DNA of 64,000 bases from Umezawaea endophytica (GTDB taxonomy: Bacteria > Actinomycetota > Actinomycetes > Mycobacteriales > Pseudonocardiaceae). Every line of letters begins with the position of its first letter. The first letter of the stretch is position 1. Where the stretch lies: the NCBI RefSeq assembly GCF_025061645.1, contig NZ_JANYMP010000019.1, forward strand, positions 52,221-116,220, read 5' to 3'. Below, piece after piece: positions 1-8,926 of this stretch. The position numbers and the translations under genes are program-made. The notes under the pieces were generated by a model. It had not been told where the DNA came from, searched no databases, and was given only the letters and a program-made list of their open reading frames with translations.

Positions 1-33
1 CGCGCGTGGAGCCGTCACCCGGCTCCACGCGCG
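1..33 (-). terminator. Hairpin terminator downstream of sdaA
   Basis: A 14-bp perfect inverted repeat (CGCGCGTGGAGCCG and its complement) with a 5-base loop sits just beyond the sdaA stop codon. There is no U-tract, as is common in high-GC actinomycetes. It may continue past the window edge. Confidence 0.6.
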
Positions 34-38
34 CCCGG

Positions 39-1412
39 TCAGCACTCGATGACGTTCACGGCGAGCCCGCCGCGAGCCGTTTCCTTGTACTTCACCGACA
101 TGTCCTTGCCGGTGTCGCGCATGGTCTTGATGACCTTGTCCAACGACACGAAGTGCGAGCCGTCGCCGCGCAGCGCCATGCGGGCCGCGGTGATCGCCTT
201 GATGGCGGCCAGCGCGTTGCGCTCGATGCACGGGATCTGGACGAGCCCGCCGATCGGGTCGCAGGTGAGGCCCAGGTTGTGCTCCATGGCGATCTCGGCG
301 GCGTTCTCCACCTGTTCCGGTGTGCCGCCGAGGACTTCGGCCAGGCCGCCCGCGGCCATCGAGCAGGCCGAGCCGACCTCGCCCTGGCAGCCGACCTCGG
401 CGCCGGAGATGGACGCGTTCTCCTTGAACAGCACGCCGACCGCGCCCGCGGTGAGCAGGAAGCGGACCACGCCGTCGTCGGAGGCACCCGGCACGAAACG
501 GGTGTAGTAGTGCAGGACGGCGGGCACGATGCCCGCCGCGCCATTGGTCGGCGCGGTGACCACGCGCCCACCCGCGGCGTTCTCCTCGTTGACGGCCAGC
601 GCGAACAGCGTCACCCAGTCCATGACGCGCAGCGGATCGGTGGCGAAGTGCTCGCCCGCCAACGCCCTGCGCATCTCGGCGGCCCGGCGCCGCACCTTCA
701 GCCCGCCGGGCAGGACGCCGGTCTCGGTGCAGCCGCGCTCGACGCACTCCTGCATGACGTGCCAGATGCGCAGGAGTCCGGAGCGGATCTCCTGCTCGCC
801 GCGCCACGACTGCTCGTTCTCCAGCATCACCGAACTGATCGACAGCCCGGTTTCCCTGGTGCGGGCCAACAACTGGTCGCCGGTGAGGAACGGGTGCGCC
901 AGCGGCGTGTCGTCGGCCTTGATCTTGTCCGCGCCGCTGGCGTGCTCGTCCACGACGAACCCGCCGCCGACCGAGTAGTACACGGCGTGGTCGAGGGACC
1001 CACCGTCGTCGGCGAACGCCTCGAAGCGCATCCCGTTGGGGTGCACGGGAAGCGACTTGCGGCGGTGCATGACGAGGTGCTTGTCGTGGACGAAGGCGAT
1101 CTCGTGCCCGCCGCCCAGCCGCAGCCGCCCGGTCCGCTTGATCTCCTCGAACCGCTCGTCGGCCGCCGTCGGGTCGACCTCCTCCGGCCTGCACCCCTCC
1201 AGCCCCAGCAGCACCGCCTTCGGGCTGCCGTGGCCGTGGCCGGTCGCGCCGAGCGAACCGAACAGCTCGGCGTGCACGCGCGTCGCGCCGTCCAGCAGGC
1301 CGCGCGAGCGCAGCCGGTCGACGAACATCGACGCGGCGCGCATCGGGCCGACCGTGTGCGAGCTGGACGGTCCGATGCCGACGGAGAACAGGTCGAAGAC
1401 GCTGATCGCCAT
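39..1412 (-). CDS. sdaA: L-serine ammonia-lyase (L-serine dehydratase), single chain
   Basis: A 457-residue cytosolic iron-sulfur enzyme that deaminates L-serine to pyruvate and ammonia. The N-terminal beta domain begins [20 protein letters not shown], the hallmark of the family. The C-terminal alpha domain carries the cysteine segments RGCTETG and [12 protein letters not shown], which fit the [4Fe-4S] ligands. Length matches fused alpha/beta enzymes (about 455). The ATG overlaps the gcvH stop as TAATG, so translation is coupled, and both genes lie behind the tandem glycine riboswitch. Together they suggest glycine-induced flow from glycine through serine to pyruvate; the serine hydroxymethyltransferase needed for that is not in the window. 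Confidence 0.95.
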   Translation of the reverse strand: MAISVFDLFSVGIGPSSSHTVGPMRAASMFVDRLRSRGLLDGATRVHAELFGSLGATGHGHGSPKAVLLGLEGCRPEEVDPTAADERFEEIKRTGRLRLGGGHEIAFVHDKHLVMHRRKSLPVHPNGMRFEAFADDGGSLDHAVYYSVGGGFVVDEHASGADKIKADDTPLAHPFLTGDQLLARTRETGLSISSVMLENEQSWRGEQEIRSGLLRIWHVMQECVERGCTETGVLPGGLKVRRRAAEMRRALAGEHFATDPLRVMDWVTLFALAVNEENAAGGRVVTAPTNGAAGIVPAVLHYYTRFVPGASDDGVVRFLLTAGAVGVLFKENASISGAEVGCQGEVGSACSMAAGGLAEVLGGTPEQVENAAEIAMEHNLGLTCDPIGGLVQIPCIERNALAAIKAITAARMALRGDGSHFVSLDKVIKTMRDTGKDMSVKYKETARGGLAVNVIEC

Positions 1413-1792
1413 TAGCTGCCCGTCAGTTCCGCGTACTTCGCGGCGGTGAGGAGGCCCTCGGCGTTCTCGACGCGCACCTTGAACAGCCAGCCCGCCGCGT
1501 ACGGGTCCGAGTTGATCAGGGCCGGGTCGTCGACGACGCCCTTGTTGACCTCCACGACCTCGCCGCTGACCGGCGCGTACAGGTCGCTCACCGACTTCGT
1601 CGACTCCAGCTCGCCGCACACGTCGCCGGACTTGACGCGCTCACCGACCTCCGGGAGCTGCACGAAGACCAGGTCGCCGAGCGACTCGGCGGCGTAGGAC
1701 GTGATGCCGACCGTGACCGGCTCCTGCGTTCCGGGCGTCCAGTCGACCCATTCGTGTTCTGGGGTGTAGAGCAGGTGTTCGGGGAACTCCAC
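1412..1792 (-). CDS. gcvH: Glycine cleavage system H protein
   Basis: A 126-residue lipoyl carrier protein that shuttles the aminomethyl group between the P, T and L proteins. The sequence LYTPEHEWV near the N terminus and the lipoylation site [10 protein letters not shown] (Lys66) are diagnostic, and the length is standard. GTG at 1792 was chosen because a GGAG lies 7 bases upstream and homology begins there; the longer frame to 1891 would run into riboswitch sequence. It is the first gene after the glycine riboswitch. gcvT and glyA, usual companions in streptomycete operons, are missing here. It overlaps sdaA by one base. Confidence 0.95.
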   Translation of the reverse strand: MEFPEHLLYTPEHEWVDWTPGTQEPVTVGITSYAAESLGDLVFVQLPEVGERVKSGDVCGELESTKSVSDLYAPVSGEVVEVNKGVVDDPALINSDPYAAGWLFKVRVENAEGLLTAAKYAELTGS

Positions 1793-1852
1793 AGCGGCAC
1801 TCCACGGGCTCACGGCAGGCGCGCGTCGACCACGCCGACCTCGGGGTCGGTC

Positions 1853-2036
1853 CGACTCCCCCTCTGTCATGGGACCTGAGAGCTTCACCACGCGAACGCG
1901 GCTTGCACCGTGGGTGCGCGCACGAAGCGCGCTTTCCAGAGTCGCCTCGCCCGAGCGGTTCTCGTTGCCTGAGAGTGTGCGGGGTACTTGCTCCTTCGGC
2001 GCCCCGGCGACTGCCGGGGACTCTCCCGCTCGGGTT
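1853..2036 (-). promoter_or_regulatory. Tandem glycine riboswitch upstream of gcvH-sdaA
   Basis: Read on the minus strand, the first aptamer (about 2036-1940) has GGGAGAG, a GC stem, GCGCCGAAGGAGCAA, ACTCTCAGGC and GACTCTGGAAAG. The second (about 1940-1853) has CACCCACGGTGCAAGCC, AGCTCTCAGGTCCC and ATGACAGAGGGGGAG. These blocks match the conserved cores of both halves of the glycine riboswitch family (RF00504). The region ends about 60 bases before the gcvH GTG, leaving room for an expression platform; a GGTCGG/CCGACC stem follows the second aptamer. In this family, cooperative glycine binding usually turns expression on. Confidence 0.9.
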
Positions 2037-2086
2037 GCGGCACCACGCGGGCGCCTCGGCCGTTCTTCAGTTGGCGATCGTGCTGA

Positions 2087-2115
2087 AAGCTATGTGGCCG
2101 CAGATCGGGTGTCAA
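2087..2115 (-). promoter_or_regulatory. Predicted promoter for the riboswitch-gcvH-sdaA transcript
   Basis: On the minus strand TTGACA (2115-2110) and TAGCTT (2092-2087) are separated by exactly 17 bases. The expected start site near 2080 lies about 45 bases before the first aptamer. Confidence 0.6.
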
Positions 2116-2269
2116 CGCGCGTACGGACCACTACGACGAGCCGCGTTGTGCCGTCGGGACAAACCAACCCCTACCCACTGGTGCCACGAGCACGATGACA
2201 GTCACGCGGGCGTGCCGGACCTTTGAACCAACAGTCCAGCTCCCGCTCGCCGATGTCGAAGGAGTCACC

Positions 2270-3382
2270 GTGCGGATCGCCGTCCCCCGCGAGATCAAGA
2301 ACCACGAGTACCGCGTCGCCTTGACTCCCGCCGGTGCGCACGAGTTGACCCGTCGCGGTCACGACGTGTTCGTGGAGGCCGGTGCCGGGCTCGGGTCGGC
2401 GATCACCGACGCCGAGTACCAGGCGGCGGGGGCGAAGGTCCTCGCCACGGCCGACGAGGTGTGGGCCGAGGGTGAGCTGGTGCTCAAGGTCAAGGAGCCC
2501 GTCGCGGCGGAGTACCACCGCCTGCGCGCCGGGCAGGTGCTGTTCACCTACCTGCACCTGGCCGCTGACCTGCCGCTGACCGAGGCGCTGATCGCGTCCG
2601 GCACGACGGCCATCGCGTACGAGACGGTGCAGACCGCGAACGGCGCCCTGCCGCTGCTGGCCCCGATGTCCGAGGTCGCGGGCCGCCTGGCCCCGCAGGT
2701 CGGCGCGTTCGCGCTGATGAAGCCCTCCGGTGGCCGCGGTGTGCTGCCCGGCGGCGTGCCCGGTGTGGCCCCCGCGCGGGTCGTCGTCATCGGCGGCGGT
2801 GTCGCGGGCGTGAACGCCGCGACGATCGCCGTCGGCATGGGCGCCGACGTGGAGATCCTCGACACGAACGTGGACCGCCTGCGGCAGATCGACGCCCAGT
2901 TCGGCGGCAAGCTCCGCACGGTCGCGTCCAACAGCTACGCGGTCGAGCAGGCCGTGCTGGAGGCCGACATGGTGATCGGCGCGGTGCTCGTGCCCGGCGC
3001 CAAGGCCCCGAAGCTGGTCAGCAACGAACTGGTCGCGCGGATGAAGCCCGGCTCGGTGCTGGTCGACATCGCCATCGACCAGGGCGGCTGCTTCGCCGAC
3101 TCGCGCCCCACCACGCACGCGGACCCGACGTTCCAGGTCCACGAGTCCGTCTTCTACTGCGTCGCGAACATGCCCGGCGCCGTGCCGCGCACGTCGACGT
3201 ACGCGCTCACCAACGTGACGCTGCCCTACGCGGTCGCGCTGGCCGACAAGGGCTGGCAGCCCGCGCTGCGCGCCGACCAGTCCCTCGCGCTCGGCCTCAA
3301 CGTGCACGCGGGCCAGCTCGTCAACCTCCCGGTGGCGGAGGCGCTCGACCTCCCGCACACCCCTCTCGACCAGGTCGTCTGA
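2270..3382 (+). CDS. ald: Alanine dehydrogenase
   Basis: A 370-residue cytosolic enzyme that interconverts L-alanine and pyruvate plus ammonia with NAD. The start [20 protein letters not shown], catalytic Lys75 (VLKVKEP) and His96 (TYLHLAAD), and the NAD-binding [14 protein letters not shown] segment fit the family, and the length equals the mycobacterial enzyme. GTG at 2270 was chosen over upstream starts because GGAG lies 5 bases before it and homology begins there. It is transcribed away from gcvH-sdaA; all three genes feed pyruvate and amino-nitrogen metabolism. A Lrp/AsnC-type activator is usual for this gene, but none is present here. Confidence 0.95.
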   Translation: MRIAVPREIKNHEYRVALTPAGAHELTRRGHDVFVEAGAGLGSAITDAEYQAAGAKVLATADEVWAEGELVLKVKEPVAAEYHRLRAGQVLFTYLHLAADLPLTEALIASGTTAIAYETVQTANGALPLLAPMSEVAGRLAPQVGAFALMKPSGGRGVLPGGVPGVAPARVVVIGGGVAGVNAATIAVGMGADVEILDTNVDRLRQIDAQFGGKLRTVASNSYAVEQAVLEADMVIGAVLVPGAKAPKLVSNELVARMKPGSVLVDIAIDQGGCFADSRPTTHADPTFQVHESVFYCVANMPGAVPRTSTYALTNVTLPYAVALADKGWQPALRADQSLALGLNVHAGQLVNLPVAEALDLPHTPLDQVV

Positions 3383-3396
3383 CCACTGCGGGACGG

Positions 3397-3426
3397 ACCG
3401 GGCAGCTACCTCCGTGGCTGCCCGGT
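3397..3426. terminator. Convergent terminator between ald and the TetR gene
   Basis: A 10-bp perfect stem (ACCGGGCAGC / GCTGCCCGGT) with a 10-base loop lies 15 bases after the ald stop. It overlaps the last codons of the convergent TetR gene. Confidence 0.6.
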
Positions 3427-4122
3427 TCGCGTTTCCACACCCGCGATCACGCAGTCGAGCCCGTAGTCGAACTGCGCGTCGGCCTCCCACAGCTCCGGCA
3501 GGTCGAACTGGGCCGTGAACAGCGGGAACCGCTCGCGGTACCGCTCGACCAGCGCGGCGGTCCACTCCTGGTCGGGCCTCCTCGGGGCGGTCGTCTCCTC
3601 GGCCCAGCGCACCTCGGACGCCGCGAAGCCGACCACGAAGCTGATCACCGTGCTGCTCGCCCGGCTCACCTCCACGACCGGGAGCCCGGTGCCGCTCAGC
3701 ACGGTGATCATCGACTCGGCGAGCGCCACCGCGTTCGGTCCGATGTTGGGGTAGCTCCCCAGCACCTGCGGCAGCCAAGGGTGCCGCTGGAACAGCAGGC
3801 GCACCTGCCCCATCAGCTTCCGCACCTCGTCGGTCCACGCCCGGTCCAGGTCCGGCGCGCCGATCTCGCCGAACACCTCGTCCATCGCCAGTTCCAGCAC
3901 CGCGTCCTTGGTGGGCACGTGCCAGTACAGCGACATCGGCGCCACGCCGAGCCTGGTCGCGAGCTTGCGCATCGACAGCGCGGCCAGCCCGTCCACGTCC
4001 AGCGCCTCGACGGCGGCGGTCACGATCGCCTCGCGGCTCAGCGGTGACGCCTGCGCCGACGACGGCTTGCGCTCGGCGAGCCACACGCTGTCGAACACCG
4101 GGTCCCGCGCCTTGTCCACCAC
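3406..4122 (-). CDS. TetR-family repressor with TetR_C domain
   Basis: A 238-residue regulator. The N-terminal helix-turn-helix ([21 protein letters not shown], about residues 47-67, here given in part) is followed by an all-helical ligand domain of the TetR_C type, known from drug-efflux repressors. The GTG start at 4122 (or GTG at 4119) has AGGA 8 bases upstream, lying across the stop codon of the preceding MFS gene, so the two form an operon. It probably binds the CGTACG palindromes before the MFS gene and represses both genes until the exporter's substrate is present. The ligand cannot be read from sequence. Confidence 0.9.
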   Translation of the reverse strand: MVDKARDPVFDSVWLAERKPSSAQASPLSREAIVTAAVEALDVDGLAALSMRKLATRLGVAPMSLYWHVPTKDAVLELAMDEVFGEIGAPDLDRAWTDEVRKLMGQVRLLFQRHPWLPQVLGSYPNIGPNAVALAESMITVLSGTGLPVVEVSRASSTVISFVVGFAASEVRWAEETTAPRRPDQEWTAALVERYRERFPLFTAQFDLPELWEADAQFDYGLDCVIAGVETRTGQPRR

Positions 4123-4132
4123 GGAAAAGATC

Positions 4133-5605
4133 CTAGGCGGGCACCTTTTCGGAGCGGCGCAGCATCAACCCGGACAGGACGCCGCCGAGCAGGGCCGCGC
4201 ACGCGCCCACGACGAGGCTGACCGACATCCCCGACACGAACGCCTCGCGCACCGCCAGCGTCAGCTCCTCCGAGCCCGCCGCGGCCTGGAGCGCCGACGA
4301 CATCGACCGCTCCGCGCCCTCGGGGAGCGCGTCCGGCAGGTCGGCGGCGAACCGCGCGGCCAGCAGGCTGCCCAGCACGGCGATGCCGAACGAGTTGCCC
4401 AGCTCGGTGAGCGTGCCGTTCAGGCCGGACGCGATGCCCGCCCGTTCCGGCGGGATCGCGCTCATCAGGGCGTTCGCCGCGACCGGCATCGCGATGCCGA
4501 CGCCGGAGCCGATCAGGACCAGCCCGGCCAGCGTCGCGGAGTAGCCGCCGTCGGCGGTGGAGAACGACAGCGCCAGCAGGCCCGCGGCGACCCCGGACAT
4601 GCCGAGCACCATCGTGTTCCCGGCGCCGAACCGGGCGCCCAGCCCCGCGCAGAGGTTGCTGACCACCAGCACCGCCACGGCCATCGGCGCGACCCGCACG
4701 CCCGCTTCCAGCGGCGAGTAGCCGAGCACCGACTGGAGGTGCTGGGTGAGCAGGAACAGGGAGCCGCCCATGCCGAACGCGGCCAGCACGCCACCCGTGA
4801 CGGCTCCGGAGAACCGGCGGTCGGCGAAGAAGGCCAGGTCCAGCATGGGTTCCGGGGTGTGCCGCTCCCACCAGCCGAACGCCAGCAGCGCCACCAGGCC
4901 GACCCCCAGCGCGGTGAGCACGCGCGCCGAGCCCCACCCGTGCTCCGGCTGCGAGATCACCGCCCAGACGAGCAAGGTCATGGCGATCGTGGACAGCGCC
5001 GAGCCCGGCAGGTCGGGCCTGCGGACCGCCGGGTCCTTCGGCTCGGGGACCAGCAGCACGACCGCGGCGACGGCGAACGCGGCCACCGGCACGTTGACCA
5101 GGAACACCGAGCCCCACCAGAAGTGGTCGATCAGGAAGCCGCCGATGACCGGGCCGCCTGCCAGGCCGATCGACGAGACCGCGGCCCAGATGGCGATGGC
5201 CCTCGGCCGCTCGCGCTCGTCGAAGAGCTGCACGAGCACGGCGAGCGTGCCGGGCATCAGGAACGCGGCGCCCAGCCCCATGAACGCCCGCGCGGCGATG
5301 AGCGCCTCCGGGGTGCCCGCGTAGGCGGCGACGGCGGACCCGACGCCGAACACCGCCAGCCCCAACACCAGGGCGCGCTTGCGGCCGAACCGGTCGGACA
5401 GCGCGCCCGACGTCAGCAGCAGGCCCGCGAGGACGAGCGAGTAGGCGTTGATCATCCACTGGATGTCCGAGGTGCCCGCCCCGAGTCCGGTCGAGATGGA
5501 CGGGATGGCGACGTTGAGCACGGTGTTGTCCAGCACCACGACCATCACGGACAGGCAGAGCACCCCGAGCACCAGCCAGCGCTGCGGATGCGCGCGAGTT
5601 TCCAC
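4133..5605 (-). CDS. MFS multidrug exporter, DHA2 (14-TM) family
   Basis: A 490-residue integral membrane protein with about 14 hydrophobic segments. It has motif C-like GLAGGPVIGGFLI and the conserved loop GALSDRFGRKRALVLG typical of EmrB/QacA proton-drug antiporters. GTG at 5605 was chosen because the ribosome site GGGGGAG lies 4 bases upstream and the protein then starts just before TM1 (RWLVLGVLCLSVMVVVLD). It is followed after 10 bases by its likely repressor, and three CGTACG-type half-sites lie 15-42 bases before the start. The likely substrate is a hydrophobic or cationic drug. Confidence 0.92.
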   Translation of the reverse strand: METRAHPQRWLVLGVLCLSVMVVVLDNTVLNVAIPSISTGLGAGTSDIQWMINAYSLVLAGLLLTSGALSDRFGRKRALVLGLAVFGVGSAVAAYAGTPEALIAARAFMGLGAAFLMPGTLAVLVQLFDERERPRAIAIWAAVSSIGLAGGPVIGGFLIDHFWWGSVFLVNVPVAAFAVAAVVLLVPEPKDPAVRRPDLPGSALSTIAMTLLVWAVISQPEHGWGSARVLTALGVGLVALLAFGWWERHTPEPMLDLAFFADRRFSGAVTGGVLAAFGMGGSLFLLTQHLQSVLGYSPLEAGVRVAPMAVAVLVVSNLCAGLGARFGAGNTMVLGMSGVAAGLLALSFSTADGGYSATLAGLVLIGSGVGIAMPVAANALMSAIPPERAGIASGLNGTLTELGNSFGIAVLGSLLAARFAADLPDALPEGAERSMSSALQAAAGSEELTLAVREAFVSGMSVSLVVGACAALLGGVLSGLMLRRSEKVPA

Positions 5606-5618
5606 GTTCTCCCCCTTA

Positions 5619-5647
5619 CGTCGTACGACTGCCGTACACCGTACGAG
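5619..5647 (-). promoter_or_regulatory. Putative TetR operator before the MFS exporter
   Basis: A perfect 10-bp palindrome GTCGTACGAC is followed by a second imperfect palindrome CCGTACACCGTACGA. The repeated GTAC cores resemble operators of actinobacterial TetR_C repressors (GTACGGTGTACGG type). The position between the MFS start and its upstream region supports autoregulation of the MFS-TetR operon. Confidence 0.55.
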
Positions 5648-5998
5648 AACGCAGGGCGTGGACCAACGACTTAAGCCGACAGGGGAATCCGGGCATGAAA
5701 AAGCGACCCGCTCAACCAGCCTGGGGGTCACTGGGAGCGGGCCGCCAGGCACAAGCTTAGACAACAACCGGCCCCCGTGCCCAGTTGCCCCACCGATTCG
5801 TGACGGTGAACCTTCGGACCGCTGGACCACTGCCCGTGTCCGCTCCTCAAACAAACGAGTGAATTCCCCCATCAGCAGTACTCCCCGAGGCCCCCGCGAC
5901 CGATGCACCTAGCAGTGGGCGGCATCGCCACGCAGCGGATTCACCCGCTCCCACCCCGTAACCCCCCGAAGCCCGAGCACACTCCGTTAGGAGCGCAC
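5648..5998. other. Intergenic region with a hairpin and one possible micro-ORF
   Basis: This 350-base stretch separates the divergent MFS operon and the small gene at 5999. It holds a CCCGCTC/GAGCGGG hairpin (about 5708-5745). A possible 21-codon plus-strand frame at 5695-5760 (MKKRPAQPAWGSLGAGRQAQA) has AGGGG 9 bases upstream. Coding status of the frame is unproven; no other gene is recognisable. Confidence 0.3.
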
Positions 5999-6199
5999 AT
6001 GGCTGAACCACAGGGCTGGATCGACTGCCACGACCCCTTCGGTAGAGACCGATCGATGACCGTGCTGGTCGAGAACGACCGAGTTCTGCTGGTAGCGCCG
6101 CCGGGGGAATCGGCTGTGATGTCCGCCACCCAGACCCGGAGGCTGCACCAACTGCTCGACCGGGCCGCGGCCAGTTCCACAGCTCCCGAGCAGAGGTGA
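5999..6199 (+). CDS. Small hypothetical protein (66 aa)
   Basis: A 66-residue soluble protein of unknown function. ATG at 5999 has AGGAG 6 bases upstream, which supports expression. The body has a hydrophobic strand-rich core (MTVLVENDRVLLVAPPGESA) followed by a helical segment (TQTRRLHQLLDRAAA). No signal peptide, membrane helix or cysteine pair is visible. It is separated by only 6 bases from the next gene and probably co-transcribed with it. Similar short proteins are, to my knowledge, common in Pseudonocardiaceae, but I recognise no named family. Confidence 0.65.
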   Translation: MAEPQGWIDCHDPFGRDRSMTVLVENDRVLLVAPPGESAVMSATQTRRLHQLLDRAAASSTAPEQR

Positions 6200-6205
6200 C
6201 CCGCG

Positions 6206-6694
6206 GTGGAAGAGGCTCTGCGCAAAGCCGTTCTGCAACGGCTGGCGCTGCTCGACAAGGTGGCTGAACAGGGCGAAGCGGAATCGCTCGTCCCGTTGGC
6301 CCGCTCCGAGATCCACCGGCTCGCGGACGGGTGGCGCCTGCTGCTGACCGTGCACCAACCCGACGAGGACAGCCGGTGCCGCGCGTGTCCCGGCTGGCTG
6401 CGCCGCCGCAGGTGGCCGTGCCAGATCTGGACGATGGCGCACCAGCACCTCATCGGCGAAGGGGTCGCGCACCGCGACCGGCGCAAGCCGCTGCGGAATC
6501 CGTTCACCCGATCGGGGACGGGTGAGGGGGTCGCCGTCGAGCACGGGTTCCCCACGACCGAGCCCGACGTGGACTACGACGAGGTGCCGCCCGAGTCGTG
6601 GTCGGAGCGCACCACCGAACTCCCGGTCGTGCCCGCCGCCGGTGTCCACCGGGCCCCCGTGGTGAGCAAGCCGCGCCACGCCCTGCCGGATTGA
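6206..6694 (+). CDS. Hypothetical protein with Cys-rich motif (162 aa)
   Basis: A 162-residue protein of unknown function starting at GTG. Residues 1-50 form an amphipathic helical region. The centre carries CRACPGWLRRRRWPCQIW (three cysteines, C-x2-C-x10-C, with many Trp and Arg), which could bind a metal or nucleic acid. The last 60 residues are acidic and proline-rich and probably disordered. It follows the 66-residue gene closely, so the two likely form one transcript. The high Trp/Arg/Cys content resembles a regulator fragment, but no known helix-turn-helix or sigma/anti-sigma signature is seen. Confidence 0.65.
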   Translation: MEEALRKAVLQRLALLDKVAEQGEAESLVPLARSEIHRLADGWRLLLTVHQPDEDSRCRACPGWLRRRRWPCQIWTMAHQHLIGEGVAHRDRRKPLRNPFTRSGTGEGVAVEHGFPTTEPDVDYDEVPPESWSERTTELPVVPAAGVHRAPVVSKPRHALPD

Positions 6695-6776
6695 CCGGAT
6701 CGCCCGAAGCCCGCGTTCCCACTAGGGCAGGATGACCCCGAGCGGGGCCACGACACCCGCACATCGGGAGGGACGC

Positions 6777-7964
6777 GTGCACGACGGCAGTGGGCGCATC
6801 GTGGTGCAAGGCCTGACCAAGCAGTTCGGTCCGGTCACCGCGGTGCAGAACCTGAGCTTCACGGTCGAACCGGGATCGGTGACCGGTTTCCTCGGCCCCA
6901 ACGGTGCGGGCAAGACGACGACGCTGCGGATGCTGCTCGGCCTCGTCACCCCGACCGCGGGGTCGAGCTTCATCAACGGACGGCCGTTCCACCAGCTCGG
7001 CAACCCGGCACGGGTGGTTGGCGCGGTGCTGGAGGCGCAGGGGTTCCACCCCAAGCGCACCGCCCGCAACCACCTGCGGGTGTACGCGGCCGCCATCGGC
7101 GTGCCCGACCAGGCCGCCGACCACGTGCTGGACCTCGTCGGCCTCGGCGCGGCGGCCGGGCGCAAGGCGGGCGGCTTCTCGCTGGGCATGAAGCAGCGCC
7201 TCGCACTGGCGACCGCGCTGCTCGGCGACCCGCAGGTGCTGGTGCTGGACGAACCCGCGAACGGCCTTGACCCCGAGGGCATCGCGTGGCTGCGGACGTT
7301 CCTCCAGAGCTACGCGCGCGCCGGCCGCACGGTGCTGATCTCCAGCCACCTGCTGGCCGAGATCGAGCAGACCGTCGACCAGGTGGTGATCGTCAGCCGC
7401 GGCCAGACCATGTACTACGGCAGCCTCGACCAGCTCCGCGGGTCGCAGCGCAGCCGGGTGCTGGTGCAGCCGTCGGACGCGGGCGCGCTCGTCGCGGCGC
7501 TCCAGGCCGAGGGCGTGACCGGGATCGAGCAGGTGCCGGACGGCAGGCTCGCGGTCAGCGGCATGGACGCCAAGCAGGTCGCGGACGCCGCGCTCAAGGC
7601 CGGGGTGTCGGTCTACGGCATCCAGGAGGAGCGGGTCGACCTGGAGCAGCTCTTCTTCCAGCTCACCAACGGCCAGTACACCGCCGCCGGGCCGAACCCG
7701 TTCGCCGGGCCGCAGGGGCAGATCCCGCAGGGTCCTCCGGGTCCGCAGCAGAGCGGTTACTACGCGGCGCCGACGCCGTCGGGGCAGTTCCCGCAGCAGG
7801 GCTACCCGCCCCAGCAGTACCAGCAGCCGCAGTTCCCGCCGCCGGACTACCAGCAGCAGCAGTACCAGCAGCAGTTCCAGCAGCCGCCGCAGGACAACCA
7901 ACAGCAACAACCCCCGCCGGGCTACCAGCAGCCGGGTCAGGGTGGATACGGGGGCGGCAACTGA
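6777..7964 (+). CDS. ABC-2 transporter ATPase with long Gln/Pro/Tyr-rich tail
   Basis: A 395-residue ATPase that energises the permease encoded next. Walker A is GPNGAGKT (about residue 40), the signature is FSLGMKQR (about 133), Walker B is VLVLDEPANGLDP (about 155) and the H-loop is ISSHLL. Residues 1-300 are a normal ABC-2/bacitracin-type ATPase with an accessory domain. The last 95 residues are a low-complexity region of Q, P, Y and G (QQ and PP runs), unusual for a cytosolic ATPase and probably disordered. GTG at 6777 was chosen for GGGAGGG just upstream. The stop overlaps the permease start (TGATG). Confidence 0.9.
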   Translation: MHDGSGRIVVQGLTKQFGPVTAVQNLSFTVEPGSVTGFLGPNGAGKTTTLRMLLGLVTPTAGSSFINGRPFHQLGNPARVVGAVLEAQGFHPKRTARNHLRVYAAAIGVPDQAADHVLDLVGLGAAAGRKAGGFSLGMKQRLALATALLGDPQVLVLDEPANGLDPEGIAWLRTFLQSYARAGRTVLISSHLLAEIEQTVDQVVIVSRGQTMYYGSLDQLRGSQRSRVLVQPSDAGALVAALQAEGVTGIEQVPDGRLAVSGMDAKQVADAALKAGVSVYGIQEERVDLEQLFFQLTNGQYTAAGPNPFAGPQGQIPQGPPGPQQSGYYAAPTPSGQFPQQGYPPQQYQQPQFPPPDYQQQQYQQQFQQPPQDNQQQQPPPGYQQPGQGGYGGGN

Positions 7965-8839
7965 TGTTGATGAACCTGGTCAAGGCCGAGTTCCGCAAGA
8001 CCACCACGACCGGCCTGTGGTGGGGGATCATGATCCCCACGGTGCTCATCGCGCTGGGCTGGGCGCTGGGCACCGGCGCCATCGGCAAGTCCATCATGGA
8101 CGTGGTCAACAGCTCCGACGCCGAGAACCTGACCGAACTGCTGGGCATCGACTCGTCGCAGTGGCAGGTGTCGGTGTTCGGGATGGCGCGCAGCATCAAC
8201 ATCGCGACCGTGTTCCCGATGATCTTCGGCGGGCTGGCCATCTCGAACGAGATCAGCCGCCGCACGATCACCACCACGTTCCTCACCGCGCCCAACCGGG
8301 TCGCCGCGCTGACCGCGAAGCTGCTCGTCTACGTGGCGTGGGGCGCGATCTTCGGCCTGGCCATCGTCGCGGCCGTCAGCATCGGCATCGTGTTCACCTC
8401 GGACTCCGCCGCGCTGCCGGACGCCGCCGGGTGGATCGCGATGGCGGGCGTCGGCATCCTGTCGTCGATCCTGATGACCATGTTCGGCGTCGGCGTCGGC
8501 GCGCTGATGACCAGCCCGATCGCCACGACCATCGTGCTGATCCTGTACATGCTGATCCTGGAGAACGGCATCCAGCTCGTGCTGGCCGCGCAGGGCGTCC
8601 CGTCGATCATCGGGTTCCTGCCGAACGGCGCGGTCAACGGCCTGACGGGATCGGTCGCGGCCAACCTGTTCCTGTCGACGGCGGGCGTGGTGCCGGACGA
8701 GCTGAACGAGGTGATCCGCGGCATCGCGGGCGCGCTCGGCGCGTTCGACTGGTGGCTCAGCGGCTTGATCTTCCTGGTGTGGACGGCCGTGTTCTTCCTC
8801 GGCGGCTGGGCTGCGACGCAACGCAAAGACATCACCTGA
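7964..8839 (+). CDS. ABC-2 type permease
   Basis: A 291-residue integral membrane protein with about six hydrophobic segments. It begins MLMNLVKAEFRKTTTTGLWW, the amphipathic N-terminal helix typical of ABC-2 permeases (ABC2_membrane_2 type), and has a large extracytoplasmic loop after TM1. It is coupled to the ATPase by the TGATG overlap. The pair probably exports a lipid, peptide or drug; the substrate is unknown. A GC-rich hairpin follows the stop. Confidence 0.88.
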   Translation: MLMNLVKAEFRKTTTTGLWWGIMIPTVLIALGWALGTGAIGKSIMDVVNSSDAENLTELLGIDSSQWQVSVFGMARSINIATVFPMIFGGLAISNEISRRTITTTFLTAPNRVAALTAKLLVYVAWGAIFGLAIVAAVSIGIVFTSDSAALPDAAGWIAMAGVGILSSILMTMFGVGVGALMTSPIATTIVLILYMLILENGIQLVLAAQGVPSIIGFLPNGAVNGLTGSVAANLFLSTAGVVPDELNEVIRGIAGALGAFDWWLSGLIFLVWTAVFFLGGWAATQRKDIT

Positions 8840-8862
8840 TCCAGCTACACCTTTTGTCCTCT

Positions 8863-8894
8863 CCGGGCCCGTGACGAAGTCGTCGCGGGCCCGG
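8863..8894 (+). terminator. Hairpin after the ABC-2 permease
   Basis: Stem CCGGGCCCG / CGGGCCCGG around a 14-base loop, followed by TTCTGT. It lies 24 bases after the permease stop and before the next gene's predicted -10 element. Confidence 0.5.
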
Positions 8895-8926
8895 TTCTGT
8901 CGGAGGGCGGTCCTAGTGTGGGGACC

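Noticed and set aside
1793-1891. N-terminal extension of GcvH to 1891
   Set aside because: It overlaps the second glycine aptamer and has no homology; GTG 1792 has a good ribosome site.
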